Assembly: GCA_001600495.1 (NCBI GenBank)
Contig: BCKE01000036.1
Location: 247,694-311,693, forward strand
Direction: 5' to 3'
From: Pilasporangium apinafurcum
Taxonomy: Eukaryota; Oomycota; Peronosporomycetes; Pythiales; Pythiaceae
DNA length: 64,000 nucleotides
Within the stretch, counting starts at the first letter, position 1; the number at the start of each line of letters is the position of its first letter. Below, piece after piece: positions 11,934 through 21,955 of the stretch. The position numbers and the translations under genes were made by a program. The notes beneath the pieces were generated by a model. It did no database searches. It was not told where the DNA came from and was given only the letters and a program-made list of their open reading frames with translations.

Positions 11934-13232
11934 ATGTCTGCGCTCCAAGCGAAGAAGCGGAAGGAAGCGGAGGAAAATATGAAGCAGGCCGACAAGTACC
12001 TGGCCAAGACCATGTTCCGCTGGCAGCCAGACTACCTTGGAGCCGCACCATACTTGGAGAAGGCTGCTGAGGCGTATCGCGCCGCGGGTGATTTAGATCT
12101 CGCCAAGAAAGTGTTCACGCAGGCGTCAGCCGTACAGCATAAAAATAAATCGAGTTTTCGTGCGGCGCAAAACCAGGAGAATGTTGCCAAAGTCGTGGTC
12201 ATGCAGATCCGTGAACAGCGTCCCGGTGTGAATGACAAAATGAAGCTACTGCTTGAAGTCAAGAAAGCGTACGAGGCTGCGAGTGGATACTATGGTGATA
12301 TGGGCGAACTAGGCAAAGCCGCTGAAGCGCTGGTGAAAGGCGCATCGACCTGTGAAGAAAATGGGATTGACGATGTAAAGGACATGTATCTTCGTGCATG
12401 TGGCCTACTCGAGACTCAAGAGAAGCCGCATTTTGCGATCGACACATTCCGAAAGACATTGTCGTATTTAGTGAAAAAGCAATTGTACGTGGAAGCGTTA
12501 GCACTGCAGGAGCGACTAGTGGCGCTGTTTAAGCAAATTGACCAAGTAGCAAATGTGCACAAGTGCTATTTGAGCGAGGCCGTGCTGCGGTTGACAATTG
12601 GCGACATCCCTGCAGCGGATAACGCGTATACGAAGCATTTGCAGGAGGATTCGTATTTGACCTCGGATGAGTGTGCGTTGGAAGAGGATTTGGTGCGTGC
12701 GTTCAAGATGGGCAACGAAGAGTTGCTGCAGGAAACGATTCGCAAGCAAGGCTTTAGTTTCCTGGACAACCAAATCGCTCGATTGGTGCGGAAGTTGTCG
12801 GTGTACGGTGGAAAAGAGGGAGTGACTGCAGCCCCAGCTCCTCCACGGCGCGCACCTATAGCTCCACCTGCTCCATCTGCAAGACCGCAACCATCGAGCA
12901 CCAATCCTTTCGCTCCTCCAGCTCCTCAGCCCGTGCGGACTGCTCCAGAAGTGAACAATTACGAATACGTCCCATCTGCACCAGCAGCAGCAGCAGTTTC
13001 AGCGGAGAATGAGTATGATGCGAGTTCCAGCATGGCAAACATGACAATAGCGTCAGAGGATGACCGTCGAACGTCCGAGTTCAATTTCGATGCGCTCAAG
13101 TTTGCAGATTCTGCTCCAGTGCCAGCACTAGAGAAGACTGTCCCCTCCTCGTCCTCAAATTCTGAACCTCAGCGACCAGCGCCGACAGCTGCTCCACCAG
13201 TAATGGATGATGAAATGCTCGATCTGACTTAG
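11934..13232 (+). CDS. Gamma-SNAP (soluble NSF attachment protein) with long Pro/Ala tail
   Basis: Single exon, 432 aa. Residues 1-300 match the SNAP family: TPR-like helical repeats such as YLEKAAEAYRAAGDLDLAKK, AASGYYGDMGELGKAAEAL and CYLSEAVLRLTIGDIPAA. The opening KKRKEAEENMKQADKYLAKT and the overall pattern fit gamma- rather than alpha-SNAP. SNAPs recruit NSF to SNARE complexes so that they are disassembled after membrane fusion. Typical gamma-SNAP is about 310 residues. This one adds about 120 residues rich in Pro, Ala and Ser that contain an NPF tripeptide (STNPFAPPAP) and end in DDEMLDL. NPF motifs bind EH domains and DxxLxL-like ends resemble endocytic adaptor motifs, so a link to endocytosis is possible but only inferred. 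Confidence 0.9.
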   Translation: MSALQAKKRKEAEENMKQADKYLAKTMFRWQPDYLGAAPYLEKAAEAYRAAGDLDLAKKVFTQASAVQHKNKSSFRAAQNQENVAKVVVMQIREQRPGVNDKMKLLLEVKKAYEAASGYYGDMGELGKAAEALVKGASTCEENGIDDVKDMYLRACGLLETQEKPHFAIDTFRKTLSYLVKKQLYVEALALQERLVALFKQIDQVANVHKCYLSEAVLRLTIGDIPAADNAYTKHLQEDSYLTSDECALEEDLVRAFKMGNEELLQETIRKQGFSFLDNQIARLVRKLSVYGGKEGVTAAPAPPRRAPIAPPAPSARPQPSSTNPFAPPAPQPVRTAPEVNNYEYVPSAPAAAAVSAENEYDASSSMANMTIASEDDRRTSEFNFDALKFADSAPVPALEKTVPSSSSNSEPQRPAPTAAPPVMDDEMLDLT

Positions 13233-13279
13233 CAAGAAAGAACATTATAACACTAAGTGCATGCTCAGTTTTTTTGTGT

Positions 13280-14860
13280 TTACGAGAGTTGTCGCACTAA
13301 TTGTATCTCCTCTCGTCGACTCTCTGCCTGCTTCTTCTCGGATGGTGTCAAACGAGCGCTACTGCCATTATTATTCTTTACCTCCCCTGCATTCATAGTC
13401 GACTGGACTGGAGTTCCTCGTCCACCCGTTTGTGTAGGCAACGAAGAACGTCGTCTCAATGGAGCCCCTGAATTGCCAACATTACCAATGTTACCAATGC
13501 TGCTTACCGTGTACTTGACAGCACCATTGTCCTGTTCATGCTGCTTAGCCCACACCATCTCAGAGTATTCGTGGTCATGAATCAAATCAGCAAAGACAAT
13601 GCTTTTCCCCACAGATACAGCGCTCGAATCAACTTTGTTGCCATCCAGTGCGACGTACTGTGGATCGTTTGGATTCACGCGGCGGTTGCTGCGAATACTA
13701 TGAAGATGTGTATCAGCCTTGGCTCCTCGAATGTCTTCTGTGCAATTGGTAACGCGAAAATCGCGCCGCATCCCATTGGTGATGCCTGCAACAACAGTGG
13801 TGGCTGGGTCACTACAGCTAGCACCTGCGATATCGGAAGTCTGAAGTGCATAAGCTGGTTTGTTCTTCAGTGGATGTTGCGGTTGTGGATGGCAATACTG
13901 ATCATCCTGGTAAATCATGCCATTGACCGTGTAGACTGGATCAAGTACGTTCCTATCCAGAAAGAACAAAGACCAGATAAGAAATGGATGTAATAGGTTT
14001 CCAGTTTCATGAAATGAATAACGTACGTGATGCGGCTGGATTTAAAATCGACGTTGGTGATGTCCTGGACGTTAATGATATCGCGTGGCGGGTGTTCTCG
14101 TAGTCCTCGTTTATTCCGCGGCAGCCAGCCAGCCTGAGAGCCTGGTAAATCGTCCTACGCAACAAAACAGTGATCAGGACTGCGTTCTTTCTTACTACTG
14201 TGAATGACTAATTCTGGAGTTTAGAGAAAACCTCACCAGTTTCATCGGATCACGAGGGTGGGTGATGATTTTTTTTTTGAACGATGTGCCTTCAATATCG
14301 GTGACGTTGTAGCTGTCACGAAGAAAGACTGGGGTGACCTGTAAAACGATTCAAATGCATCAATCAAGCGTCCATGGAACAAAGAAAAAGTAAAGCAGGA
14401 AAGTGCGCTCACCAGGGGTGCACTGGTGAAGGTGGGCAGCTTGTATTCGGGCGAGAGGGGATTGCAGACGCGATTCGTTTTGAAGCCAGAAGGGCGAGGA
14501 TTGGAACCTGCATAAATATCGCATATGTCATTCAACAATTCATAATTTTTCAAGTTATGCATGATCAAGCTCAAAGTATTGTGCACTGAAACCTTCAATG
14601 GGCAATTGCTTGAATCGATCATCGTCCCCAACTCTGCGGTTGCTTGGGTGCAATTCCTTGCTAACTGAGCCCCGAATATCGTGTGGATCATAGAAATGCG
14701 GTTTGTTGATAAACAAGTGGTTCTTCAGCAACGGTTGGGCTCCGGAAATGTCTGACACATTGTTCGTTTGTCGAAAAGGTGGGTCTTGATGTGCGTGCCG
14801 AAGTTCCTGGTGCAAAAACTGTTGCAGCCGCTGCTGGTGGTGATTCGAATCCAGCGTCAT
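13280..14860 (-). CDS. Conserved-looking protein with repeated D-I-x-G motifs, unknown function
   Basis: Five exons: 14860-14593, 14507-14413, 14338-14237, 14154-14027 and 13952-13280 (421 aa). I do not recognise a named domain. A short motif recurs at intervals: NNVSDISGAQP, DPHDIRGSVS, YNVTDIEGTSFKKK, INVQDITNVDFKS, LQTSDIAGAS and CTEDIRGAKAD. Several are followed by 15-30 basic or Pro-rich residues such as THPRDPMKL or LHSIRSNRRVNPNDP. The regular spacing suggests a chain of short linear repeats that bind one partner many times. Architectures like this occur in flagellar and cytoskeletal proteins of protists, but that assignment is a guess. The C-terminal 70 residues are Ser/Gly/Arg-rich with an I-G-N-I-G-N-V-G-N run, ending in a basic helix (EKKQAESRREEIQLVRQL). 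Confidence 0.8.
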
Positions 14861-15078
14861 GATTTACCGCGGAAGAACACTAGGCAGTTTTCCCGTCACT
14901 TCTACGGTCAATGCAGCAAATTTACCCTCCTGGAGGTTCAACAGGATCACATAACGAGCAGTGATGCGCGTGCAAGTATTTATAGCGTTTGTTCTGCTAT
15001 TTGAAGCTCCAGGTGTGTAGCCATTTTCATTCTTGACTAGATCAGGTTTGCTGAATATTAAATTGCTAGATACAACTT

Positions 15079-15622
15079 CAAAAGATCATATGAGATATCA
15101 AAGTACCTCAGAGAAAACCTCCTGTTTTTTGTTTGGATCCGACTCAATTAAGACTAGACAATCGCGGAGTAGCCATTTCCGACATCTGGACTCGATGAAT
15201 AAGGGTTCATTCTCGAGAAAGATGTTCCTAGCAGCGTTGATATATCTGTCAAAGACAAACTTGCAGTGAGAACAGTCAAAGGCTTTTTAGTGCTTCATCG
15301 CGTGGTTGATTTTTCCACACTGAGAACAAGTCTTTATTGTTGTAGTGTTCCTCACAGTCATATGTGTGATCTTTGCCTTCCTTTCGCATCAATACTACCA
15401 CGCCACGCTTTTCAGACAATCACTTTGACTTTCCACGCACTCGATGTCCACAGGAATACATTGTCATCGCCTCACATCCGTTCTTAAAAAGAAAAATGGC
15501 GCTGAAAAGCGCTCATTGCGGAGAATTGGAAGCAAGTTTCTATTGATGGTGGATCTATTCGCTTCAAAAAAGACATCACAGTATATCCTACCAGTAGGAG
15601 AATCGGGGATCGAGGTTAAAAA
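15079..15622 (-). mobile_element. Relic of a TnpB/Fanzor-like (OrfB) element, longest of three copies
   Basis: This stretch is shared with 26841-27245 and 60851-61255, with the same outer ends: 'caaaagatcatatga' at the left and a block near 'gaggttaaaa' at the right. It also has about 132 bp (roughly 15232-15363) missing from both others. On the minus strand that extra piece encodes KTCSQCGKINH, a stop, then FDCSHCKFVFDR and INAARNIFL. This is the spacing of the OrfB/TnpB C-terminal zinc ribbon (two C-x-x-C pairs, then D-R-x-x-N-A-A-R-N-I). Stops and frameshifts occur throughout, so the gene is dead. RuvC motifs could not be identified. I infer an IS607/Fanzor-type origin; the ribbon itself is read directly. 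Confidence 0.65.
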
Positions 15623-15712
15623 AGCAGCGCATTTAATGTGTGGTTCCCCCAGGGGGTATTAAACATTCTTCTTCAATAATAACAGCGTAAGTTTACAGAG
15701 CAATTTTACCAC

Positions 15713-17263
15713 ATGAACATGGACACAAAGGCAACACCACAGCAACAGCAACGACATCATAAGAAGCGCAGCTACACGGTCGAGGAGAAGCTCGCGATCG
15801 TGCAGGCCGCTAAAACTGATTCGCTGCGTGCTGTGGCGAGGCGGTTCAATGTGGACCGTAATTGTATTCGCGCGTGGCGCGACAAGGAATCACAACTGGC
15901 GGAGATCCATCCAAAGGCGCGGCGGTTGCCTGGTGCGGGCCGCCGGCCGTCCACAACCACGACCACAGGCGACCACAAACGTAAAAGCGTGGAAGGCGAT
16001 TTGCTGGACATGGATGCATTGGATACACTAGCGGAGGGCAGCGGATCTACCGCTAACAGCAATGGTAAGGCGCGGAAGGCTACGAAGAAACCAAAGGTGC
16101 TGCAGGATTTCCTGTTGATTGGCTTCCAAGGCAAAGAAGGCGCCTTTTCCGACGTGGCTGCACGATCAGCGTTTGAGGAATTGCAGCAAACAAAAGCACT
16201 CACTCCCTCAGAATTTGAGACGGTTGGATATGCGCAAGTGAACCACGTGATGGAAGCCATCGAGCGTGGTGAGGTCGAGTATGGCGTCCTGCCGGTGGAA
16301 AACTCGATTTCTGGAACATTCCATGGCATTTTAGATCGTTTGATTGCATCACCGCTCAAGATTGTCGGTGAAATTGCATGTGTTCAGGAACTGTGTCTCT
16401 GTGCTCTGCCAGACACCAAGATTGAGGACGTCACGTGTGTGTTGTCGCACCCTGCGATTTTGGATCACTGTGAGGATTTCATTTGCGATATGGAGCGGAA
16501 AACGGGTGTGATTATTGATCGTCAAGCTACATGGGACAGCGCAGGTGCCTGTCAGATTGTGACCAATGAAGCCAACAAGAGCGTGGCTGCTATCGCCAGT
16601 GAAAAAGCTGCAGTCGTGCATGGTCTAGTGGTGTTGGAGAAAGGAGTGGGCGATGAACTTAATAATGAAACGCGATACATGATCCTGGGACGAAATGATG
16701 CTTCAGCGTTGCCGCTGGGATCGAATTCGCTTACCACGCGTACACAGAAATCGAGTATTGTCATTGCGGTACCGAATGAAGCTCAAGCACTTTTTAAGAT
16801 CGTTGCGGCGTTCGCGCTGCGGAATTTGGTGATCGTCAAGATCGAAAGCCGACCAGCAGCGACTGCAGGAAGTCTTTTTACCTCGCAAACACACCATTGG
16901 TAATACCGCATATCAGCAATTATGTATTTACCTGGTCAAATTTGGTCTGATTCGGTAAATGTTTTTTCGTTCTTGCTTTTGAATGATAGGGACTATATCT
17001 TCTACGTCGACTACATTTCCAGGTAGAAATGATATCCTGTTTTTAAGGGGCATTTATCGTGATTATCGTTTAAGAGAATTTACCGTCAAATGTTTGTGTT
17101 TCATGCTTGTAGTCCGGACGAAAATGTGAATTTCCGACTTCGTAGTAACTTGGAAGAGTTTGCACTCTGGGTGAAAGACCTTGGCACGTACTCAAGTAGC
17201 GCCGTGAAGACCAACGTAGAACCACCGCGCTGGAAGAACCTCATGAATGTTGTGTCGTGCTAG
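15713..17263 (+). CDS. Prephenate dehydratase with ACT domain, fused to an N-terminal helix-turn-helix domain
   Basis: Exons 15713-16899, 16990-17022 and 17113-17263, 456 aa. Residues 18-62 form a homeodomain-like/Psq-Brinker-type helix-turn-helix (YTVEEKLAIVQAA, then RAVARRFNVDRNCIRAWRDK). A Thr-rich and basic linker (KARKATKKPK, a possible NLS) follows. Residues 135-326 are prephenate dehydratase: GFQGKEGAFSDVAA, GVLPVENSISGTFHGILD, and NETRYMIL, which carries the catalytic TRF/TRY motif. Residues 346-430 are an ACT domain (ALFKIVAAFALRNLVIVKIESRP, DYIFYVDYIS). The enzyme converts prephenate to phenylpyruvate in phenylalanine synthesis; ACT domains sense phenylalanine. The fusion lies within a single open exon, so it is not a splicing guess. 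A DNA-binding regulatory role is inference. Confidence 0.93.
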
Positions 17264-17314
17264 CTATTGTTCCCGATATTGGTGTTATTGGAAATAATGC
17301 ACCTATAGACACCA

Positions 17315-18952
17315 TCAGTAACTATATCGTTTTCCCGATAGCGGTCGTTGTGGAGCTGCTCTTGGAGACGAATGAGTGGTACAAAGAGATAATCTTGATA
17401 CTTGAAATTTGCGAGGCGAACTAACAGTAACTATTGGAGGAGTGATCGGTATGGAAACCTTGGTATCCATTGACGTTGGAGCTACTGCAGATATTGTTGA
17501 TATCGTAGATGAATTCCCTAAAATGTATTCATTTGTATTTTGCGCCTGTGGTTGTTGAACGACACTGGATGCTATTGAGGAACAAGGAAGAGGAGAGGAT
17601 TCTTCAGCGCTCTCATTTTCTCGTCCGAGCGGCTGACTTAGGACGGATGACTGGATGACGAGCACCTTCTCGACATCATCGGCTTCACTATGTTCTTTTT
17701 CCATTCTGCCATATTGCGTAGATTTCCGTTGTGCGATATCTCGAGATGATTCCATTGACATAGCATAATTTCTAGGTGTGTCTTCGCCATAAAAAGATCG
17801 CTTTGGTTGCGATGGAGACCAACTATTTATTGACGCATCTTTGTGCGGAAGGGCCGCCTTTGCGTAGAGAAAACAGTCAGATGTAGCCATTGCAGTTGAT
17901 CCAGTGCTCATCATCACCCCGCTTAAAGTGGTCCTAGCTTTGCTTTCCTGACCTTCTGAGACCTCTGTTGATGGTCGCACTATTCTTTTAGTAGTCACTG
18001 GACACGAGTTATCTTGGGCAGAAATTGGCGATGCTGTTGCAATCATTGGTATTTTAGAAGACGCATCGGTGGATGCTACCCGATTAAGTATCTTGTGAAC
18101 TTGCTGAATCTTTCGCTGAACTTCTTCCGTGTTTTCATGAAACTCCAATCGGAGTACTTGTAACTTGGATGCTAACTGCGTTTGTCCTGCACGAAGTCGC
18201 TGCATCGAATCCTCGGTCGTCGACCGAAGTTCTTGGTGTTGCTTAATACCATGCGATTCTAACTTTTCTATTCGTCGCTGGATACCGTTAATATCACTTT
18301 CCAGTGTATTCTGTGTAGTTGATAGTGTAGCGATGGATGCAGACATAGCTGCTTCCAAGTTTGCAATTTTGTCACGATCTTCTACGAGCTGTTGCTGAAG
18401 CTGTCTGACATTCGTTTTGACGGACCCTACTTTCACTTCATAGTCGCTTTGATTAGCCATCATTATTGCTGCAGTCTCATGGCTGAAGTGTCGGATTTTA
18501 TCCTCAAATTGCTGTCGATGTTCATTCATTCGATTTTCATGCTCCATGCGAATCGAGTTCTGTGTGTACATAAACTCTGAAGTGCATCGATGAAAATGAT
18601 TTTGTTGGGTCCGTGAAATCTCTTGTCTCATTAGCTCCAGATCGGTTTGGAAGAGCAGTCTCTGTGATGTACTTTGTGGTTTGCACGTGTTGTCTTCATC
18701 AACTGCTGAAGTACGTTGCGCTTGGCACCCTTGGCAGACTTTTAATCGGCGACAACACTCTACAGTCCATCGACTCACCAAGTGAAGTTCCGCTACAATC
18801 TGAGTGAGATAATCTTGGACGCTGGCAGCCAAATCACCACGCAGCGTGAGATCCACGTCAGTGGACATCGAACAGACATAGGAATCGTCATCTACAACGG
18901 TTGACGATGCACTGGTGGTGTTTTCATCACGATGAGTTTCGGATGATGACAT
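17315..18952 (-). CDS. Coiled-coil protein, unknown function
   Basis: Single exon, 545 aa, starting at an ATG (MSSSETHRDENTTSASS). Residues 30-85 contain a hydrophobic helix and a Cys cluster (ECCRRLKVCQGC). Residues 100-290 are a continuous coiled coil (LMRQEISRTQQNHFHR, HENRMNEHRQQFEDKIRHF, LQQQLVEDRDKIANLEAAM, IQRRIEKLESHGIKQ). The remaining 250 residues are Ser/Thr/Pro-rich and probably disordered. The stop lies 52 bp from the convergent prephenate dehydratase stop. No catalytic motif is visible. A structural or cytoskeletal role is likely but not shown. Confidence 0.8.
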   Translation of the reverse strand: MSSSETHRDENTTSASSTVVDDDSYVCSMSTDVDLTLRGDLAASVQDYLTQIVAELHLVSRWTVECCRRLKVCQGCQAQRTSAVDEDNTCKPQSTSQRLLFQTDLELMRQEISRTQQNHFHRCTSEFMYTQNSIRMEHENRMNEHRQQFEDKIRHFSHETAAIMMANQSDYEVKVGSVKTNVRQLQQQLVEDRDKIANLEAAMSASIATLSTTQNTLESDINGIQRRIEKLESHGIKQHQELRSTTEDSMQRLRAGQTQLASKLQVLRLEFHENTEEVQRKIQQVHKILNRVASTDASSKIPMIATASPISAQDNSCPVTTKRIVRPSTEVSEGQESKARTTLSGVMMSTGSTAMATSDCFLYAKAALPHKDASINSWSPSQPKRSFYGEDTPRNYAMSMESSRDIAQRKSTQYGRMEKEHSEADDVEKVLVIQSSVLSQPLGRENESAEESSPLPCSSIASSVVQQPQAQNTNEYILGNSSTISTISAVAPTSMDTKVSIPITPPIVTVSSPRKFQVSRLSLCTTHSSPRAAPQRPLSGKRYSY

Positions 18953-19136
18953 GACTATTGCCGTCTACAAGCTAGGGGTGTAATTTATATACGAAGGATT
19001 GGCATGAGCGAGAAGTAAAACCAGGAAAGAGCAAACCCAAAATATCCAAACGCGTTACCCGATTGCTTGAAATAGAAGATCACGACCACTCACCAATGTC
19101 GCCCATACTTTTCCACTATCGTCATGTGACTTCACC

Positions 19137-19976
19137 TTATATTGCAAGATGCAATGAGCGACAAAAGCTCTCTGTGGTTGTTATTTTGTTCTTTTCCTGT
19201 TCCATCTGGTACCGTAATACGGCATTTTCTTCACTTAGCCTGATCAGCTCGTTCCGATATAAAATATTTTTCTTCTCTGCAAGAAAGCGGCGTTTTTTCT
19301 CACGATCCAGGGTTTCTTCCAGCTGCTTGAGCTTCATCTGCAAGTCTAAGATAAATTCAATCTTATGCGGTGATGCAGGTGGCGATGATGTTGAAGTCGT
19401 CGCAGCGGCAGCGATTGTTGCGGCAGTGGAACTTAATCGTTGCAAAACCGTCCACCGTTTTGGATATCGCTTTTCTTCACCTTGTTGCGCGCTTTCCTCA
19501 TTTTTATTCTCTTTATCAGCGTCACGTTTGTCTTCCAAATCTAGACTCTGCGTCACCACTTCCTCTTTTGACGATTTGGAGTGTTTGCGAGTTCTCATCG
19601 ATGTTTCTTCTGCTGGTCTCCTAAAAGTGAGAGTCACGTCTCCTGTTGGGATAGAGCGAAGCGCTTCTACAATCGAAGGAAACGATAGCAACTGGAGATC
19701 CTCACCATCGATAGCGCATAAGATATCTCCGCATGCTATGACTCCACTTTTTTCTCCTGGCGCAAGTTCGCCATCTGGTAAGCGATAAAATGGTACTTTC
19801 CGGTCCACAATCGCCATACCTTCACTCTCAGTGAAATAAATCCCCAATCCAAACACATCTTTGCTTAAACGAACGTCATATTCATGCGTCTTCGCCGCTT
19901 CTGGATGACACGACTGCTGCTTCTGCTCCATGTTTCCCTTTGCACCTGTTGGATCTTTTTGAGAATGATGGTCCAT
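19137..19976 (-). CDS. PDZ-domain protein with C-terminal coiled coil
   Basis: Single exon, 279 aa from the ATG at 19976; the frame stays open a few codons upstream, so a small 5' exon cannot be excluded. Residues about 35-120 look like a PDZ domain: a GLGIYFTESEG carboxylate-binding-type loop, then GVIACGDILCAIDGEDLQLLSF, IVEALRSIPTGDVTLTFRR. A Lys/Glu-rich linker and an Ala/Thr/Ser stretch follow. The last 80 residues are a coiled coil (LQMKLKQLEETLDREKKRRFLAEKK split over two segments). PDZ domains bind C-terminal peptides, so this is probably a scaffold. It lies head to tail with the coiled-coil gene downstream (about 185 bp apart). Confidence 0.82.
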   Translation of the reverse strand: MDHHSQKDPTGAKGNMEQKQQSCHPEAAKTHEYDVRLSKDVFGLGIYFTESEGMAIVDRKVPFYRLPDGELAPGEKSGVIACGDILCAIDGEDLQLLSFPSIVEALRSIPTGDVTLTFRRPAEETSMRTRKHSKSSKEEVVTQSLDLEDKRDADKENKNEESAQQGEEKRYPKRWTVLQRLSSTAATIAAAATTSTSSPPASPHKIEFILDLQMKLKQLEETLDREKKRRFLAEKKNILYRNELIRLSEENAVLRYQMEQEKNKITTTESFCRSLHLAI

Positions 19977-20294
19977 GCAAGTTGTTGGCAAAGCGCTAAA
20001 ATGAGGTAATTACAGTACATTGCTAACGAACGGGTTCAGACAGTATGGGTTCAGGTTAAAGTACCGAGTGATCACTCATACCCATTTATCGAAATTTATA
20101 TTGAGTATCATTGTCGACAGTGATGGATATTCTCGCAGACGGGTCTGTTGGGTTTATTAATAATTACCCATTCAACCCACCCACACCTGGCGTATCACCA
20201 GGAAGCCAATACACACACGCATATATACCAAGCATAAACGTACTTGACCCAGTCACTCCGTCCATACTCATTTAATAAATACTCGGAGCCAACG

Positions 20295-21751
20295 ATGAGT
20301 TACAATAACCGGCGCGGTGGCTTTGGCGGCCGCAGCAGCAACCGCGGGCGTGGTGGACGACATACAGGTGGTGGACGACACACAGGTGGTGGCCGCGGAC
20401 TCAGTGGGTCCGCACAAAGCGAGATTTGTCGGAAATTTGTGGACGGCGGCAAGTGCGATTTTGAGCAGATCAATGGCCGTCCGTGCCGGTATCCGCATTT
20501 CCTCAAGAAGATCGGCGAGACACGCGGTCATAGTGGTGCCATCAAGGACGTCGTCATCTGGGGCGCAAGACAGCAATTGTTCACATGCGCGGCGGACTCC
20601 ACCGTGAAATTGTGGGATTGCGCGACATGGAACGAACTCACGACGCTCACTGTGCAAAAGACCAATACAACGGCCAGTGGTGGCTTGGGTAGTGGAAGCA
20701 ATAATCGTGGTGGCAGTGGGCAGAAGGACAAGAGTGAAGGAGTGGTAGCCATGGTATTGGAAGGGCCGTTCCTTTTTGTTGGATTTGAAGGCAGTTTCCC
20801 ATGCAACCCTGCCGTAAATGTCGGCATGGTGCGTGGGTGGAATTTAGAAAACCCGCAGGCATCGCCATTTGAGTTTCATGCCTCGGATAGCATGCCGTTT
20901 GCGCATACGATGAATGTGTTGTCACTCACGGTGGCGACCGATTCGACAGGCAATGCGACGCTGTTCAGTGGTAGTTCAGATGGATCGATCCGCTATTGGC
21001 AATTGGATGGAACTACGAATGAGTTCAAATGCAGAGGCGTGCTAGAGGGTCATGTGCGTGGTGTGACGCGGTTAAAGACATTCGTGGTTAACGGAACCCC
21101 TATGTAAGTGTGTATATGTGGCCAGACATAATTATAGTGAATTTAGGAACTGACATTTTTTGTATTTTTTTTAGTTTGGCATCGGCATCGATTGACACAA
21201 CGATTCGATTGTGGGATTTGTCGACATACCAATGCGTCAAGCTCTTGTCGGCGGACGATAATGGACATACGGAGCCGGTGATGGATTTGGAATTTTGGGT
21301 GAATCAGAACGAACCGTTTCTTATCAGTGGCGGATTGGATGCCGAAATCATCGTTTGGAGCCTGTCACTGCCGTTCCAGCAATTGTTTAAAGAAACGCAG
21401 GAGACGGGAGTTACAGCACTCGCTGGTACGACCGACGCTAACCAAGCACCCATTCTGCTGATCGGCACAGCGGTGAGTAGCTTTGAAAAAGAAAGGCGTC
21501 TTGTCTATTGTAGCTTTTCTCTTACCATATAAATCTTTCTCGCGGTTTATTAGGATGGATCGATTACGGTGAAGGAGCTCCCATCATTCGCATACAAGAC
21601 TACGTTAAGTCCCGGGTCCAATTATGGTCATACAGATGTCGTGCGACGGATCACAACCGGTCCACTGAATACGTTTTTCTCGGTTGGCAACGATCGCAAG
21701 ATGATCGCATGGCAGATTACAGGAGATGTCGCCTCTATCCAGTCGAAATAG
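20295..21751 (+). CDS. CCCH zinc-finger and WD40-repeat protein (ZFWD-like)
   Basis: Exons 20295-21103, 21175-21472 and 21554-21751, 434 aa. The N-terminus is an RGG-type Gly/Arg-rich stretch with a tandem RHTGGG repeat. A CCCH finger follows (CRKFVDGGKCDFEQINGRPCRYPH, C-x8-C-x9-C-x3-H). WD40 repeats run to the end (FTCAADSTVKLWDCATWNE, FSGSSDGSIRYWQLDG, ASASIDTTIRLWDLSTYQC, ISGGLDAEIIVWSL, TADGSITVKE, FSVGNDRKMIAWQI), making one propeller. This layout matches plant ZFWD proteins. Together with the RGG stretch it suggests an RNA-binding scaffold, but the targets are unknown. The ATG at 20295 sits right before the RGG stretch; an upstream in-frame start at 20244 is less likely. Confidence 0.92.
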
Positions 21752-21955
21752 GCAGCATACGACAGAGAAAAAACATGAAGAAGTTCTGTGATGGACAAGA
21801 GATCAAAATCCATGGTAGGAAGAATAGGAATTGACACTGGCAAGAAGACAAACCAGAACGCTCACGATGCAATATCGTGCCTTGATTCAATACAATAAAA
21901 GTTCCTGTTGTAGGTGCACTTTATAAGAGCGTGTTTACTTGATCTAAAATCCAAT

